Positions 27,585-36,628 are shown, numbered from the stretch's first letter. The stretch: 64,000 nt of DNA from Pseudomonas costantinii (GCF_001870435.1 NZ_MDDR01000037.1:124001-188000), one strand, 5' to 3'. Numbers and translations are program-made. Notes: generated by a model not told the origin, from the letters alone.

Positions 27585-29876
27585 TTAGAAGTGGAAGCTG
27601 GTGGTCAACAGCGCCGTACGACCGGCCGCCTGGTTAGCGAAGTGCGCCGCGTAGGCTTTGTCGTAGTAGGTTTTGTCGGTCAGGTTCTGCACGTTCAGTT
27701 GCAGGTCGATGTTCTTGGTCAGCTTGTAGCTGGCCATGGCGTCGTAGCGGGTGTAGGACGGTACGTACACGGTGTTGGCCGGGTCGCCGTAAACCTGATC
27801 GACGTAGAACGCACCGCCGCCGATGGTCAGCTTTGGCGTGATGTCATACGTCGTCCACAGGCTGAAGGTGTTTTCCGGTGTGTTGGGCATTTGGTTGCCT
27901 TTGTTGGAACCGGTCGCCACTACGTTTTGACGGTTACCGATTTTGCCCGGGTCAACCAGCTCGCTTTTCAGGTAGCTGTAGCCGGCGAACACTTGCCATT
28001 GATCGGTGAGCTTACCGCTGGCCGACAGTTCCAGGCCGTCGACCCGGGATTCGCCCGCGTTTTGGAAGGTGTTGGAGTCCACCAGGATACGAGTGTTTTT
28101 CTTCTCGGTGCGGAACACCGCAGCGGTCAGGGACAGGCGGTTGTGGAACAGGTCCCACTTGGTGCCCAGCTCGTAGTTGACGGTCTCTTCGGGTTTCAGG
28201 TCGCTGGTGTTGACACCGGTGACGAAGCTGTTGGTTTCTTGACCTTCACCCACCAAGCCGCCGACCGGCGAGGCCGAGGTGGCGTAGGAGGTATAGATGC
28301 TGCCGTTTTCCAGCGGCTTCCAGACCAGGCCCGCCTGCCAGTTGAAGAACTGGCTGTCGTCCTTGAGTTTAGTGCGGCCGGTCGCGGCGTTGGTGTTGGC
28401 TTGGGTGTCGAAGGTGTCGTAGCGCAGGCCGACGTTCAGCAGCCATTTCGGGTCGAGTTCAATGGTGTCGAACATGTAGGCGGCGCGGCTGGTGGCCTTG
28501 GTGTTGGTGCCTAAATAGTTACGCGCGACGCTGCCGGTCCAGGCGTCGTCCGGGGTTGGGTTGCTCAGCGAGGTGCACTGGCCGCCCAGGCTGCCTTTGG
28601 CCACGGTGCAGGTCGGGTTGGCGTTCGGGCTGACGGTGTAGCCGCTGACGCGGGTTTCTTCACCGGTGAATTCCAGGCCGGTGGAGTAAGAGTGCTTCAT
28701 GCCCGCCAGTTGGAAGTTGCCAAACAGGTCGGTCTGGTTGGTGGTGGTGTCGGTGGTGGACACACGGGTGTTCGCGCGGCGCCACACGGTGCCGAAACGG
28801 TTGACGTTGTGCTGGCTGTCGTCAGGCTGGGTCAAGACGTAGTCCTGGCCGGTGCTGCCATGGCGCAGGGTGTTTTTCAGCGTCATGTTGTCGTTCAGGT
28901 CGTGCTCGATCGAAACCGTGCTGATGTCGGCGCGGGTCTTGCGGAAGTCGCGATCTTTCAGGCCATAGAAGTTGCTGCTGTCGCCGCCGTCGGTGGGTTT
29001 GTCATGGACGTGTACGGCGGTTGCGCTGTTGTTGCTATAGCCATATGGAATGCCGGAGTCCGGCAGGTCATTGCTTTCCATGTGGTAGTAGCTGAAGTTG
29101 ACGCGGGTCGGTGTGCCCAGGCCGAAGGTCAGCGACGGCGCTACACCCCAACGGTCGTAGTTGATGACATCGCGACCGGCCACGTTCTGTTCGTGGCTCA
29201 TCAGGTTCAGGCGGAACGCGGCACTGTCGTCGAGGAACTGGCGGTTCACGTCGATGACGTAGCGGCGAGTCTGGTCGGAGCCGTAAGTGAAACCACCGTT
29301 GGTGAAGTCGCGCGCTTGTGGCGTCTTGCTCACCAGGTTGATGCTGCCGCCGGCCGAACCGCGACCGCCGAAGGAGGAGTTGGGGCCTTTGCTGACTTCG
29401 ATCGATTCGATGTCGAAGATCTCGCGGCTCTGGCCGCCGGTGTCACGTACGCCGTCCAGGTAAGTGTCGCCCTGGGCGTCAAAACCACGGATGAACGGGC
29501 GGTCGCCCTGGGGGTTGCCGCCTTCACCGGCGCCAAAGGTAATGCCCGGTACGGTGCGCAAGGCATCCTGCAACGAGGTGGCGGCGGTGTCCTTGAGGAC
29601 TTGCTGCGGCACCACGGTCACCGAGCGCGGAGTGTCGACCAGCGGCGCGGTGTACTTCTGCGAAGAGGCTTTTTCGACCTGGTAGGACGTTGTGTCCTGT
29701 TCCTGGCCGGTAATGCTGGTGGCGCCGAGGGAGATGCTGTTGCGCTCGCCTTTTTGTTCAGTGTCTTCGGCCGCTTGCGCCAGTTGGGCGGCAGAGCTGG
29801 CACTGAGGGCAACGCCGATGGCGGAGGCCAGCATGCGTGGTGAACTGGCAGGTATTTTTAGAGTAGTGCGCGACAT
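27585..29876 (-). CDS. piuA: TonB-dependent catecholate siderophore receptor PiuA/Fiu type
   Basis: A 763-residue outer-membrane receptor: long signal peptide (about 1-34), TonB box region, plug (about 60-180 with [20 protein letters not shown] and [16 protein letters not shown]), and a barrel ending in Phe (TTSFHF). No STN domain, unlike the receptor 3 kb away. PiuA/Fiu receptors import iron-catechol complexes and are the entry route for siderophore-cephalosporin conjugates in pseudomonads. Start ATG 29874-29876 with AAAGGA upstream; an in-frame extension to 29939 is not signal-like. Divergent from piuC, as at PA4514-PA4515. Confidence 0.93.
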   Translation of the reverse strand: MSRTTLKIPASSPRMLASAIGVALSASSAAQLAQAAEDTEQKGERNSISLGATSITGQEQDTTSYQVEKASSQKYTAPLVDTPRSVTVVPQQVLKDTAATSLQDALRTVPGITFGAGEGGNPQGDRPFIRGFDAQGDTYLDGVRDTGGQSREIFDIESIEVSKGPNSSFGGRGSAGGSINLVSKTPQARDFTNGGFTYGSDQTRRYVIDVNRQFLDDSAAFRLNLMSHEQNVAGRDVINYDRWGVAPSLTFGLGTPTRVNFSYYHMESNDLPDSGIPYGYSNNSATAVHVHDKPTDGGDSSNFYGLKDRDFRKTRADISTVSIEHDLNDNMTLKNTLRHGSTGQDYVLTQPDDSQHNVNRFGTVWRRANTRVSTTDTTTNQTDLFGNFQLAGMKHSYSTGLEFTGEETRVSGYTVSPNANPTCTVAKGSLGGQCTSLSNPTPDDAWTGSVARNYLGTNTKATSRAAYMFDTIELDPKWLLNVGLRYDTFDTQANTNAATGRTKLKDDSQFFNWQAGLVWKPLENGSIYTSYATSASPVGGLVGEGQETNSFVTGVNTSDLKPEETVNYELGTKWDLFHNRLSLTAAVFRTEKKNTRILVDSNTFQNAGESRVDGLELSASGKLTDQWQVFAGYSYLKSELVDPGKIGNRQNVVATGSNKGNQMPNTPENTFSLWTTYDITPKLTIGGGAFYVDQVYGDPANTVYVPSYTRYDAMASYKLTKNIDLQLNVQNLTDKTYYDKAYAAHFANQAAGRTALLTTSFHF

Positions 29877-30034
29877 GACGTGTCCTTTCCCCAAGGATGT
29901 GAAGCCGCGGAATATAGGGTGAACAGGTATTTCTATCAATTGCGATACATTGCTATTTGTGAGGAATTTACATTCTTTACACTTTCGGCTTACGGTTTTT
30001 ACGATCTCGTTCGTCCCTTGCGTTTTACAGGGAG

Positions 30035-30053
30035 GATAAGAATCAATACCATT
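30035..30053. promoter_or_regulatory. candidate Fur box in the piuA-piuC intergenic region
   Basis: GATAAGAATCAATACCATT agrees with AATGATAATCATTATCATT at 14 of 19 positions by eye. It lies 31 bp before the piuC start and about 160 bp from piuA. Iron repression of both is expected from known PiuA/PiuC biology. Confidence 0.55.
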
Positions 30054-30083
30054 GGCATCTCTCTGATTTCAGGTATTGCCCCC

Positions 30084-30764
30084 ATGTTGCTGCACATTCC
30101 CGGCCTGTTCTCTCGTGAGGAGGTGCTGCGCATTCGCCAAGCCCTGGAAAATACGGAGTGGGCCGACGGAAAAATCACCGCTGGGCATCAATCCGCCAAA
30201 GCCAAACACAACCTGCAATTGCCCGAAGGCCACCCGCTGGCCAAAGAAATCGGCGCGGCGATGCTGGAGCGTTTGTGGAAAAATCCGCTGTTTATGTCAG
30301 CGGCGTTACCTCACAAAGTCTTCCCACCATTGCTCAACTGCTACACCGCCGGTGGCAGTTTTGACTTCCATATCGATAACGCTGTGCGCCAGGCCCGTGG
30401 CAGTCACGAGCGGGTGCGCACCGATCTGTCGTCCACGCTGTTTTTCAGCGACCCGGATGAATACGACGGCGGCGAACTGGAGATCCAGGACACCTTTGGC
30501 CTGCAGCGGGTAAAACTGCCGGCTGGCGATATGGTGCTGTACCCCGGCTCCAGCCTGCACAAAGTCAACGCTGTGACCCGTGGCGCGCGCTATGCCTCGT
30601 TCTTTTGGACCCAAAGCCTGGTGCGCGAAGACAGCCAGCGTACCTTGCTGTTTGAGATGGACGGCGCCATCCAGCAACTGACCACGGACGTACCGGACCA
30701 CCCAGCGCTGATCCAGCTCACCGGCACTTACCACAACCTGCTGCGCCGCTGGGTCGAGGTCTGA
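30084..30764 (+). CDS. piuC: Fe(II)/2-oxoglutarate-dependent oxygenase PiuC (PKHD-type)
   Basis: A 226-residue enzyme of the PiuC/YbiX family. The iron-binding HxD...H triad is visible as FDFHIDNAV and [20 protein letters not shown], where the Arg would bind 2-oxoglutarate. ATG 30084 is the first start with family-like sequence ([14 protein letters not shown]); AGGT lies nine bases upstream. The substrate is not established; loss of piuC affects susceptibility to siderophore antibiotics in P. aeruginosa. The Sel1 gene follows after two bases, so the two form an operon. Confidence 0.94.
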   Translation: MLLHIPGLFSREEVLRIRQALENTEWADGKITAGHQSAKAKHNLQLPEGHPLAKEIGAAMLERLWKNPLFMSAALPHKVFPPLLNCYTAGGSFDFHIDNAVRQARGSHERVRTDLSSTLFFSDPDEYDGGELEIQDTFGLQRVKLPAGDMVLYPGSSLHKVNAVTRGARYASFFWTQSLVREDSQRTLLFEMDGAIQQLTTDVPDHPALIQLTGTYHNLLRRWVEV

Positions 30765-30766
30765 GC

Positions 30767-31516
30767 ATGGGCTTTTTACTGCGCCGTGAAGAAGTGCTCA
30801 ACGTTGAGCAATTGCAATCCATGCTCGACGACTCGCCCGTCCGCGCGGCCCAGGCGATTTTGATGGCCGCGAAGGAGGGAGTGGTCGACGCCCAGGCCCT
30901 GCTCGGGCAAATCCTGCTGGAAGGGCGCGGCATTGCGCGCGATGAAGCACTGGCACTGCGCTGGTTCCGGATCGCGGCCCAGGGTGGTCATTTGATGGCG
31001 CGCAATATGGCTGGTCGTTGCCTGGAACAGGGTTGGGGTTGTGCCGTCGACGAGGTAGCGGCTGCACGGGAATATCGCTTGGCGGCAGAGGCCGGGTTGG
31101 ATTGGGGGCAGTACAACTACGCCAACTTGTTGGCTACGGGCCGAGGCGTCGCTGAAGATCAGCAACAAGCGCTGGCCTGCTACCGCCAAGCGGCAGAGCA
31201 GGGGCACGCCAAGTCAATGAACCTGCTGGGACGTTATCTGGAGGACGGCCGGTTCTGCCCAAGGGACTTGGACGCCGCCGTGGCGTGGTATCGCCGCTCG
31301 GCCGAAGGCGGGGATTTTCGTGGGCAGTTCAGTTATGCGGCGGTACTGGCGGACAGCGGCCAGATCGAGACGGCGCTGGAATGGTTGCGCAAGGCGTTGG
31401 CCGGCGGGAATCTGAAATTTTTGCGAACGGCCCACAAGGCGCTGACAGCGGCCAATGACCCGCAGATCCGGGCAATGGCCGACGCTTACCAACAGCGCGC
31501 CGCGAGCCTTTCCTGA
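30767..31516 (+). CDS. Sel1-repeat (SEL1-like TPR) protein
   Basis: A 249-residue protein made of about five Sel1 repeats from residue 40 (AQALLGQILLEGRGIARDEA, ARNMAGRCLEQGWG, GQYNYANLLATGRGVAED, AKSMNLLGRYLEDGRF and a degenerate fifth). No signal peptide, so probably cytoplasmic. Such repeats form helical scaffolds for protein binding. It starts two bases after piuC, equivalent to PA4516, and is presumably made under iron limitation. The partner is unknown. Confidence 0.9.
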   Translation: MGFLLRREEVLNVEQLQSMLDDSPVRAAQAILMAAKEGVVDAQALLGQILLEGRGIARDEALALRWFRIAAQGGHLMARNMAGRCLEQGWGCAVDEVAAAREYRLAAEAGLDWGQYNYANLLATGRGVAEDQQQALACYRQAAEQGHAKSMNLLGRYLEDGRFCPRDLDAAVAWYRRSAEGGDFRGQFSYAAVLADSGQIETALEWLRKALAGGNLKFLRTAHKALTAANDPQIRAMADAYQQRAASLS

Positions 31517-31522
31517 CCCATA

Positions 31523-31552
31523 AAAAAACCCATGACGCGTCATGGGTTTTTT
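31523..31552. terminator. bidirectional rho-independent terminator
   Basis: CCCATGACG/CGTCATGGG stem flanked by A6 and T6 forms a perfect symmetric terminator between the Sel1 gene and the convergent speC gene. Confidence 0.95.
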
Positions 31553-31565
31553 GTGTGCGGCGATC

Positions 31566-32729
31566 TTACACGTAGTAAGACTTCAGTGGCGGAAAGCCAT
31601 TGAACTCAACCGCGCTGTAGCTGGTGGTGTAGGCACCGGTCGACAACCAGTACAAACGATCACCGATCGCCAGGTTCAGTGGCAGGCCGTACTTGTAGTT
31701 TTCGTACATGATATCGGCGCTGTCGCAGGTCGGACCGGCGATAACCACTTCTTCCATCTCGCCTTTTTTCTCGGTCCAGATCGGGAACTTGATGGCTTCG
31801 TCCATGGTTTCGATCAGGCCGGAGAACTTGCCCACATCCGTGTACACCCAGCGCTCGACGGCGGTACGCGACTTACGCGCCACCAGTACGACTTCGCTGA
31901 CCAGGATACCGGCGTTGGCGATCAACGAACGGCCCGGTTCCAGGATGATTTCCGGCAGGTCGTCGCCGAAATCTTCCTTGAGGAAGCGGATGATTTCTTC
32001 GGCGTAGGTTTCCAGGCTGTTGGTACGGGTGATGTAGTTGGCCGGGAAGCCGCCGCCCATGTTGATCAGCTTGAGGTGGATACCGTCTTCTTCTTTGAGG
32101 CGCTCGAAGATCACTTTGACCTTGGCGATTGCCGCGTCCCACACGCTGATGTCGCGCTGCTGGGAGCCGACGTGGAACGAGATGCCATAAGGCACCAGGC
32201 CCAGGTCACGGGCGAGGATCAGCAGGTCCATGGCCATGTCGGTCTGGCAGCCGAATTTGCGCGACAAAGGCCAGTCAGCCGTGGTCGAGCCTTCGGTGAG
32301 GATGCGCACATAGACTTTCGAACCCGGTGCGGCCTTGGCGATGTTGCGCAGGTCGGCTTCGGAGTCGGTGGAGAACAGGCGCACGCCTTTCTCGTAGAAG
32401 TAGCGGATGTCCTTGGATTTCTTGATGGTGTTGCCGTAGCTGATACGGTCGGCGCTGACGCCGCGGTCCATCACTTTATCCAGCTCGTAGATCGAGGCGA
32501 TGTCGAAGCTCGAGCCCTTGTCTTTCAACAGGTCGATGATCTCGACGGCCGGGTTGGCCTTGACCGCGTAATAGACTTTGGCGAATTCGAAACCGGCGCG
32601 CAGGTCATCGTAGGCCTGGCTGATCATCGCGGTGTCGATCACCACGAACGGGGTTTCTTGCTTGTCGGCGAACGCCTTCATTTTGTCAAAAGTGGCGCGC
32701 GCGAAATAATCTTCGACGTTGATCGACAT
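31566..32729 (-). CDS. speC: ornithine decarboxylase (PLP fold III, SpeC)
   Basis: A 387-residue eukaryotic-type ornithine/lysine decarboxylase making putrescine. PLP-binding Lys is in VYYAVKANP near residue 55; other motifs are FHVGSQ, NMGGGFP, EPGRSLIANAG and the catalytic-Cys stretch GPTCDSADIMYEN. The start ATG 32727-32729 has AGGAG eight bases upstream. The frame stays open upstream to an ATG at 32822 that lacks a ribosome site and would add 31 residues not expected in the family. Matches PA4519. The leader contains a candidate upstream ORF and terminator listed separately. Confidence 0.95.
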   Translation of the reverse strand: MSINVEDYFARATFDKMKAFADKQETPFVVIDTAMISQAYDDLRAGFEFAKVYYAVKANPAVEIIDLLKDKGSSFDIASIYELDKVMDRGVSADRISYGNTIKKSKDIRYFYEKGVRLFSTDSEADLRNIAKAAPGSKVYVRILTEGSTTADWPLSRKFGCQTDMAMDLLILARDLGLVPYGISFHVGSQQRDISVWDAAIAKVKVIFERLKEEDGIHLKLINMGGGFPANYITRTNSLETYAEEIIRFLKEDFGDDLPEIILEPGRSLIANAGILVSEVVLVARKSRTAVERWVYTDVGKFSGLIETMDEAIKFPIWTEKKGEMEEVVIAGPTCDSADIMYENYKYGLPLNLAIGDRLYWLSTGAYTTSYSAVEFNGFPPLKSYYV

Positions 32730-32740
32730 GCTGGGGACTC

Positions 32741-32773
32741 CTAAGGGCAAACTGTAATAATCAATGGGTGCAA
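32741..32773 (-). CDS. candidate 10-codon leader ORF upstream of speC
   Basis: On the minus strand GGAGGA (32781-32786) lies seven bases before TTG (32771-32773), which opens a frame reading M-H-P-L-I-I-T-V-C-P and stops at TAG 32741-32743. The TAG is part of the speC ribosome-binding site TAGGAG. The strong ribosome site has no ATG in range, which is why this TTG is considered. The C-terminal Pro-stop resembles the arrest context of TnaC. It may be chance; conservation is untested. Confidence 0.35.
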   Translation of the reverse strand: MHPLIITVCP

Positions 32774-32834
32774 ATGAACGTCCTCCGTATCCCCACTTTG
32801 GTTCGCCTACTTCCCAAGGCATGTCGCCGAAAGC

Positions 32835-32870
32835 AAAAAGGCCATGGGAATAACCGCTTCCCTTGGCCTT
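32835..32870 (-). terminator. intrinsic-terminator-like hairpin in the speC leader
   Basis: On the minus strand AAGGCCAAGGGAA pairs with TTCCCATGGCCTT (one mismatch, seven-base loop) and is followed by TTTTTGC. It ends about 106 bp before the speC start. It could be an attenuator, or the end of a separate short transcript. Confidence 0.6.
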
Positions 32871-32873
32871 GCT

Positions 32874-33064
32874 GTCTCGTCGTCAGTACTTGAGCCGGAT
32901 GGATCGTTTCCAGCATGGACGTTCGGCGCGAACTTTAGGGCGTGAGGGGCTTGAGATCAACTAAAAATGTCGCGTTTTTGCACGCGTTCGTCGCGGGACC
33001 TGGTGCAGCTACTTATGTAACCGACCTGTGTGACGGATTGATGTTCCCCGAATGGGGCAAGAAG
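32874..33064. other. non-coding region between speC leader and repeat
   Basis: The gap from the speC start (32729) to the OpuC ATPase stop (33179) is about 450 bp. Besides the leader ORF, the hairpin and the repeat listed separately, this part shows no credible gene. The speC promoter presumably lies here, on the minus strand. Confidence 0.6.
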
Positions 33065-33170
33065 GATCGTTCCCACGCTCTGCGTGGGAATGCATCCGAT
33101 GACGCTCTGCGTCACGAAAGGCAGGACGCAGAGCGTCCCAGGTGGCATTCCCACGCGGAGCGTAGGAACG
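33065..33170. repeat. REPIN-like pair of inverted palindromic repeats
   Basis: Left unit GATCGTTCCCACGCTCTGCG with its GTGGGAATGC partner and right unit GGCATTCCCACGCGGAGCGT plus AGGAACG face each other, with two inner hairpins (GACGCTCTGCGTC and GGACGCAGAGCGTCC) between. Same family as 62833-62944. It sits just past the OpuC ATPase stop. Confidence 0.8.
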
Positions 33171-33178
33171 CTCAGTGG

Positions 33179-34336
33179 TCAGGCCAAGGCAGTCTCAGCA
33201 GGCGACACAATGCTGGTCTTACCCCCACGCGACTTACCGGAACTCAGGTACTCGGCAATCGACTCCTGGGTCACTTCCCCCAGGAACACCCGCTCCGCAT
33301 CCATCACCGGCAACCAAGAGCGGTTGAACTCGTACATACGTGACAGCAGGATGCGCAAATGCTCGTCATACGCCGCCGTGGCGTTGAATTCCCGCAGGTA
33401 TTGCCCGCAAGTACCGGTCTGACGGTGCAGGTCACGACGTCGTACATAGCCCAGCGCCTTGTTCTCAGCACAGGTGACCACCACATAGCGACGGTCATGC
33501 TCGTCCATCAACTCCAGGGCATCGGCCACCGGAGTTTCCGGGCTGACCGACGGCGCGTTGTCCGCCGCGTCTTCAGCCTTCACCAGCAGCAGGCGCTTGA
33601 GGGTGCTGTCCTGGCCCACAAAGTTGCTGACAAAATCGTCGGCCGGGTGGGCCAGAAGAGTGTCCGGGTGGTCGATCTGCAGCAGCTTGCCGGCGCGGAA
33701 GATCGCGATTTTGTCGCCGAGCTTGATGGCCTCGTCAATGTCGTGGCTGACCATAATCACGGTCTTGTTCAGCGCGCGCTGCATCTCGAAGAACTCGTTC
33801 TGGATCATCTCGCGGTTGATCGGGTCGACCGCGCCGAATGGCTCATCCATCAGCAGCAACGGCGCATCAGCCGCCAGCGCACGAATCACGCCGATACGCT
33901 GTTGCTGGCCGCCCGACAATTCACGCGGGTAGCGGTGCAAATACTGCTTGGGTTCCAGCTTGATCATGCTCATCAACTCGCGGGCGCGGTCGTGGCATTT
34001 CTGTTTGTCCCAGCCGAGTAGCTTGGGCACGACCACGATGTTTTCTTCAATGGTCATGTTGGGGAACAGGCCGATTTGCTGGATCACGTAGCCGATGTTG
34101 CGGCGCAGGGTCACTTCGTCGAGATCGGTGGTGTCTTCGCCGTTGATCAAAATCTTGCCTGAGGTGGGCTTGATCAGGCGGTTGATCATTTTCAGCGTGG
34201 TGCTCTTGCCGCAGCCCGAGGGGCCGAGGAATACGCAAATCTCGCCTTCGTTGACGGTCAGGCTTACGTCGTTCACGGCGGACACTGTTTTGCCGTTGCT
34301 TTGAAAAGTCTTGGTCAGGTTTTGAAGTTCGATCAT
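33179..34336 (-). CDS. osmoprotectant (betaine/carnitine/choline) ABC transporter ATP-binding protein, OpuCA type
   Basis: A 385-residue ABC ATPase with Walker A GPSGCGKST near residues 36-44, signature LSGGQQQRIG, Walker B LLLMDEP, and a C-terminal pair of CBS domains (about 255-365), the ionic-strength sensors of OpuA/OpuC transporters. Start ATG 34334-34336 overlaps the upstream permease stop; a start 13 codons earlier would lie inside that permease gene. Last gene of a four-gene operon laid out like P. aeruginosa PA3888-PA3891 and P. syringae opuC. Cytoplasmic face of the inner membrane. Confidence 0.92.
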   Translation of the reverse strand: MIELQNLTKTFQSNGKTVSAVNDVSLTVNEGEICVFLGPSGCGKSTTLKMINRLIKPTSGKILINGEDTTDLDEVTLRRNIGYVIQQIGLFPNMTIEENIVVVPKLLGWDKQKCHDRARELMSMIKLEPKQYLHRYPRELSGGQQQRIGVIRALAADAPLLLMDEPFGAVDPINREMIQNEFFEMQRALNKTVIMVSHDIDEAIKLGDKIAIFRAGKLLQIDHPDTLLAHPADDFVSNFVGQDSTLKRLLLVKAEDAADNAPSVSPETPVADALELMDEHDRRYVVVTCAENKALGYVRRRDLHRQTGTCGQYLREFNATAAYDEHLRILLSRMYEFNRSWLPVMDAERVFLGEVTQESIAEYLSSGKSRGGKTSIVSPAETALA

Positions 34337-34986
34337 TTGAGCAGTCCTTTTGGAGTCAGCGAGCGTTGCAGCCATTGCAGAAGCAGGTCGGCGAAGATGG
34401 CCAGGAGACTGACCAGCACGGCGCCAACGATCAGCATCGACATGTCGCTGCGGCTGATGGCAGCCAGAATAAGTACACCCAAACCACCGGCGCCGATGGT
34501 GGCGGCGATGGTCATCACACCGATGTTCATCACTACGGCGGTGCGTACACCGGCGAGGATTACCGGCACGGCGATGGGTAGCTCGACCATGCGCAGGCGC
34601 TGGCCGAAGGTCATGCCGATGCCTTTGGCGGCTTCGCGAATACCTGGTTCAACGCCCGTGAGGGCCAGGTAGGTGTTACGCATGATCGGCAGCAGGGAGT
34701 AGAGGAACACGGCGGTAATCGCCGGCATGGGCCCCAGACCCTGGCCAAACTTGGAGTAGAACGGCAGCAGCAGGCCGAACAGGGCGATGGACGGCACGGT
34801 CAGTAGCACCGTGGCGCTGGCTTGCAGCGGGCCGGCGAGCGTCGGGAAGCGGGTCATCAGCACGCCCAGAGGCACGCCGACGACAATCGCCAGGATGACG
34901 GCGATGCCCACCAAGGTGATGTGCTGCCAGGTCAGATGGAGAACCTGTGCCCAATCAAGATGGGAAAAGGCGTTCAGAAATTCCAT
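34333..34986 (-). CDS. osmoprotectant ABC transporter permease, OpuCB type
   Basis: A 217-residue permease with about six membrane helices and the binding-protein-dependent EAA-like loop (GIREAAKGIGMTFGQRLRMVELPIAVPVILAG). Single ABC_tran permease domain without a substrate-binding fusion. Its stop overlaps the ATPase start, and it lies 11 bp after the binding-protein gene. Works with the second permease (35912-36628) as a probable heterodimer. Confidence 0.92.
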   Translation of the reverse strand: MEFLNAFSHLDWAQVLHLTWQHITLVGIAVILAIVVGVPLGVLMTRFPTLAGPLQASATVLLTVPSIALFGLLLPFYSKFGQGLGPMPAITAVFLYSLLPIMRNTYLALTGVEPGIREAAKGIGMTFGQRLRMVELPIAVPVILAGVRTAVVMNIGVMTIAATIGAGGLGVLILAAISRSDMSMLIVGAVLVSLLAIFADLLLQWLQRSLTPKGLLK

Positions 34987-34997
34987 GTCTTCTCCTC

Positions 34998-35891
34998 TTA
35001 GTTGAGTGGGTGTTGGCGCAGGAAATCTGCGGCGACGGCGGACGGGCTTTCATGGTCGACGTCGACCCGAGCATTCAGTTGGCGCATGGTTGCGTCGTCG
35101 AACAGCGCCGCCAGCGGCTTGAGGTCGGCGGCCAGCTGCGGATGGGCGTCCAGGTAAACCTGGCGCACCACGGGCGCGGCGGTGTAGTCCGGGAAGTAAT
35201 GCTTGTCGTCTTCCAGCAGCTTCAATTTGAAGGCATTCAGGCGACCGTCGGTGGTGTAGACCAACCCGGCGAACACCTGGCCATTACGTAGCGCGGTGTA
35301 GACCAGGCCTGCGTCCATCTGCCGGGTGTTTTTGCGGGTCAGGTTCATGTCATACAGCTTGACCATGCCGCCCATGCCGTCGGAACGGTTGGCGAACTCG
35401 GTGTCCAGGGCCACCAAACGCATGCTTTTGGTGTTATCGGCCAAGGCTTGGGTCAGGTCGCTGATGCTGTTGATCTGTGGGAATTCCTGGGCCACGTTTT
35501 CGGGTAAGGCCAAGGCATAGGTGTTGCTGAACTTCGACGGCGACAGCCAGACCAGGCCTTTTTTCGCATCGAGTTCTTTGACCCGAACGTAGGACTGTTC
35601 GCTGTCGAGCTTCTCGTCGACATGGTTGTAGGCCACCAGCGACACGCCGGTGTACTCCCAGATCAAGTCCAGTTGTCCGCTTTCCTGGGCACTGCGCGCC
35701 AGGTTGCTGCCCAGGCCACCGGTCACACGAGCGTCATAGCCCTTGGTGCGCAGGTACTGGGACGTGATTTCAGCCAGCAAGGTCTGTTCGGTGAACACCC
35801 GGGCGCCGATGCGAATCACGGGCTTTTCAGCGGCTTGCGCAAAACCTGCAAGCAGCAGGACGCAGCTCAATATCAATGTCAGCTTTTTCAT
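34998..35891 (-). CDS. osmoprotectant ABC transporter substrate-binding protein, OpuCC/OsmF type
   Basis: A 297-residue periplasmic protein with a signal peptide (residues 1-20, cut after GFAQA). The OpuAC-type domain starts KPVIRIGARVFTEQTLLAEI and contains LDLIWEYTGVSLVAY, matching betaine/carnitine/choline binders, in which aromatic residues cage the quaternary amine. Start ATG 35889-35891 with GGAAC upstream; the frame extends to 35999 without a better site. Between the two permease genes. Confidence 0.92.
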   Translation of the reverse strand: MKKLTLILSCVLLLAGFAQAAEKPVIRIGARVFTEQTLLAEITSQYLRTKGYDARVTGGLGSNLARSAQESGQLDLIWEYTGVSLVAYNHVDEKLDSEQSYVRVKELDAKKGLVWLSPSKFSNTYALALPENVAQEFPQINSISDLTQALADNTKSMRLVALDTEFANRSDGMGGMVKLYDMNLTRKNTRQMDAGLVYTALRNGQVFAGLVYTTDGRLNAFKLKLLEDDKHYFPDYTAAPVVRQVYLDAHPQLAADLKPLAALFDDATMRQLNARVDVDHESPSAVAADFLRQHPLN

Positions 35892-35911
35892 GTGAGTTCC
35901 TTTGCCAAGCC

Positions 35912-36628
35912 TTAAGACGGACGCAACCCGCGTTCCAGCCAGAGGCGGCTGGCCATGGTCACCAGGCCGTCGAGCAGCAAGGCCAGCAGCGCGGTGCACG
36001 CGGCGCCGAGCAGCAGTTGCGGCTGATTGTTCAGGGCGATGCCGGGGAAGATCAGGCTGCCCAGGCTGTTGGCGCCAATCAGGAACGCCAGCGGCGCGGT
36101 ACCGACGTTGATCGCCAGCGCGACGCGCACACCACCGATGATGATCGGCACGGCGTTGGGCAACTCCACGCGAAACAGTACCTGGCGCGGGGTCATGCCG
36201 ATGCCGGTGGCGGCTTCTTTCAGGGAACCTTGAACGTTTTTCAGGCCTTCGTAGGTGTTGCGCACGATGGGCAGGAGGGAGGCTAAGAACAGCGCGAAGA
36301 TGGCCGGGCCGCTGCCGATGCCGAGGACGCCGAGGGCGATGGCCAGTACGGCCAGGGGAGGGACGGTGTTGCCGATGTTGAAGATCTGCATGAAGCGTTC
36401 TGCGCGCCCAACCATGTTCGGTCGGCTAAGCAGGATACCGGCGGGGATGCCCACAATCAGGGCGGCCAGCATGGAGACAAGAACGAGGATCAGGTGAGCT
36501 TGCAGGTAAAACAACAAATCGTCGCGGTACAGTTCGATCGTGTTGATGCCAATCCAGTGGACCAGCAGGGCCAGGAGAGCGACGACAACCGCTCCTCCTA
36601 TCAGCCCTTTGCCATAGCGAATAGCCAC
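35912..36628 (-). CDS. osmoprotectant ABC transporter permease, OpuCD type
   Basis: A 238-residue inner-membrane permease, first gene of the opuC-type operon. About six helices and the loop SLKEAATGIGMTPRQVLFRVELPNAVPIIIGG. Start GTG 36626-36628 with AAGGAG upstream. Paralogous to the second permease in the operon. Probably induced by high osmolarity, as in related transporters; the sequence does not show the regulator. Confidence 0.92.
   Translation of the reverse strand: MAIRYGKGLIGGAVVVALLALLVHWIGINTIELYRDDLLFYLQAHLILVLVSMLAALIVGIPAGILLSRPNMVGRAERFMQIFNIGNTVPPLAVLAIALGVLGIGSGPAIFALFLASLLPIVRNTYEGLKNVQGSLKEAATGIGMTPRQVLFRVELPNAVPIIIGGVRVALAINVGTAPLAFLIGANSLGSLIFPGIALNNQPQLLLGAACTALLALLLDGLVTMASRLWLERGLRPS

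Noticed and set aside
32730-32822. N-terminal extension of SpeC from ATG 32822
   Set aside because: The frame is open but the ATG has no ribosome site, the added residues are not expected in the family, and ATG 32729 has a well-placed AGGAG.
32805-32870. Anti-terminator pairing CCAAGG with CCTTGG in the speC leader
   Set aside because: The second partner lies downstream of the terminator hairpin, so it could not form before termination is decided.
33065-33170. CRISPR array
   Set aside because: The repeated units are inverted hairpins of a dispersed family, not regularly spaced direct repeats, and no cas genes are present.
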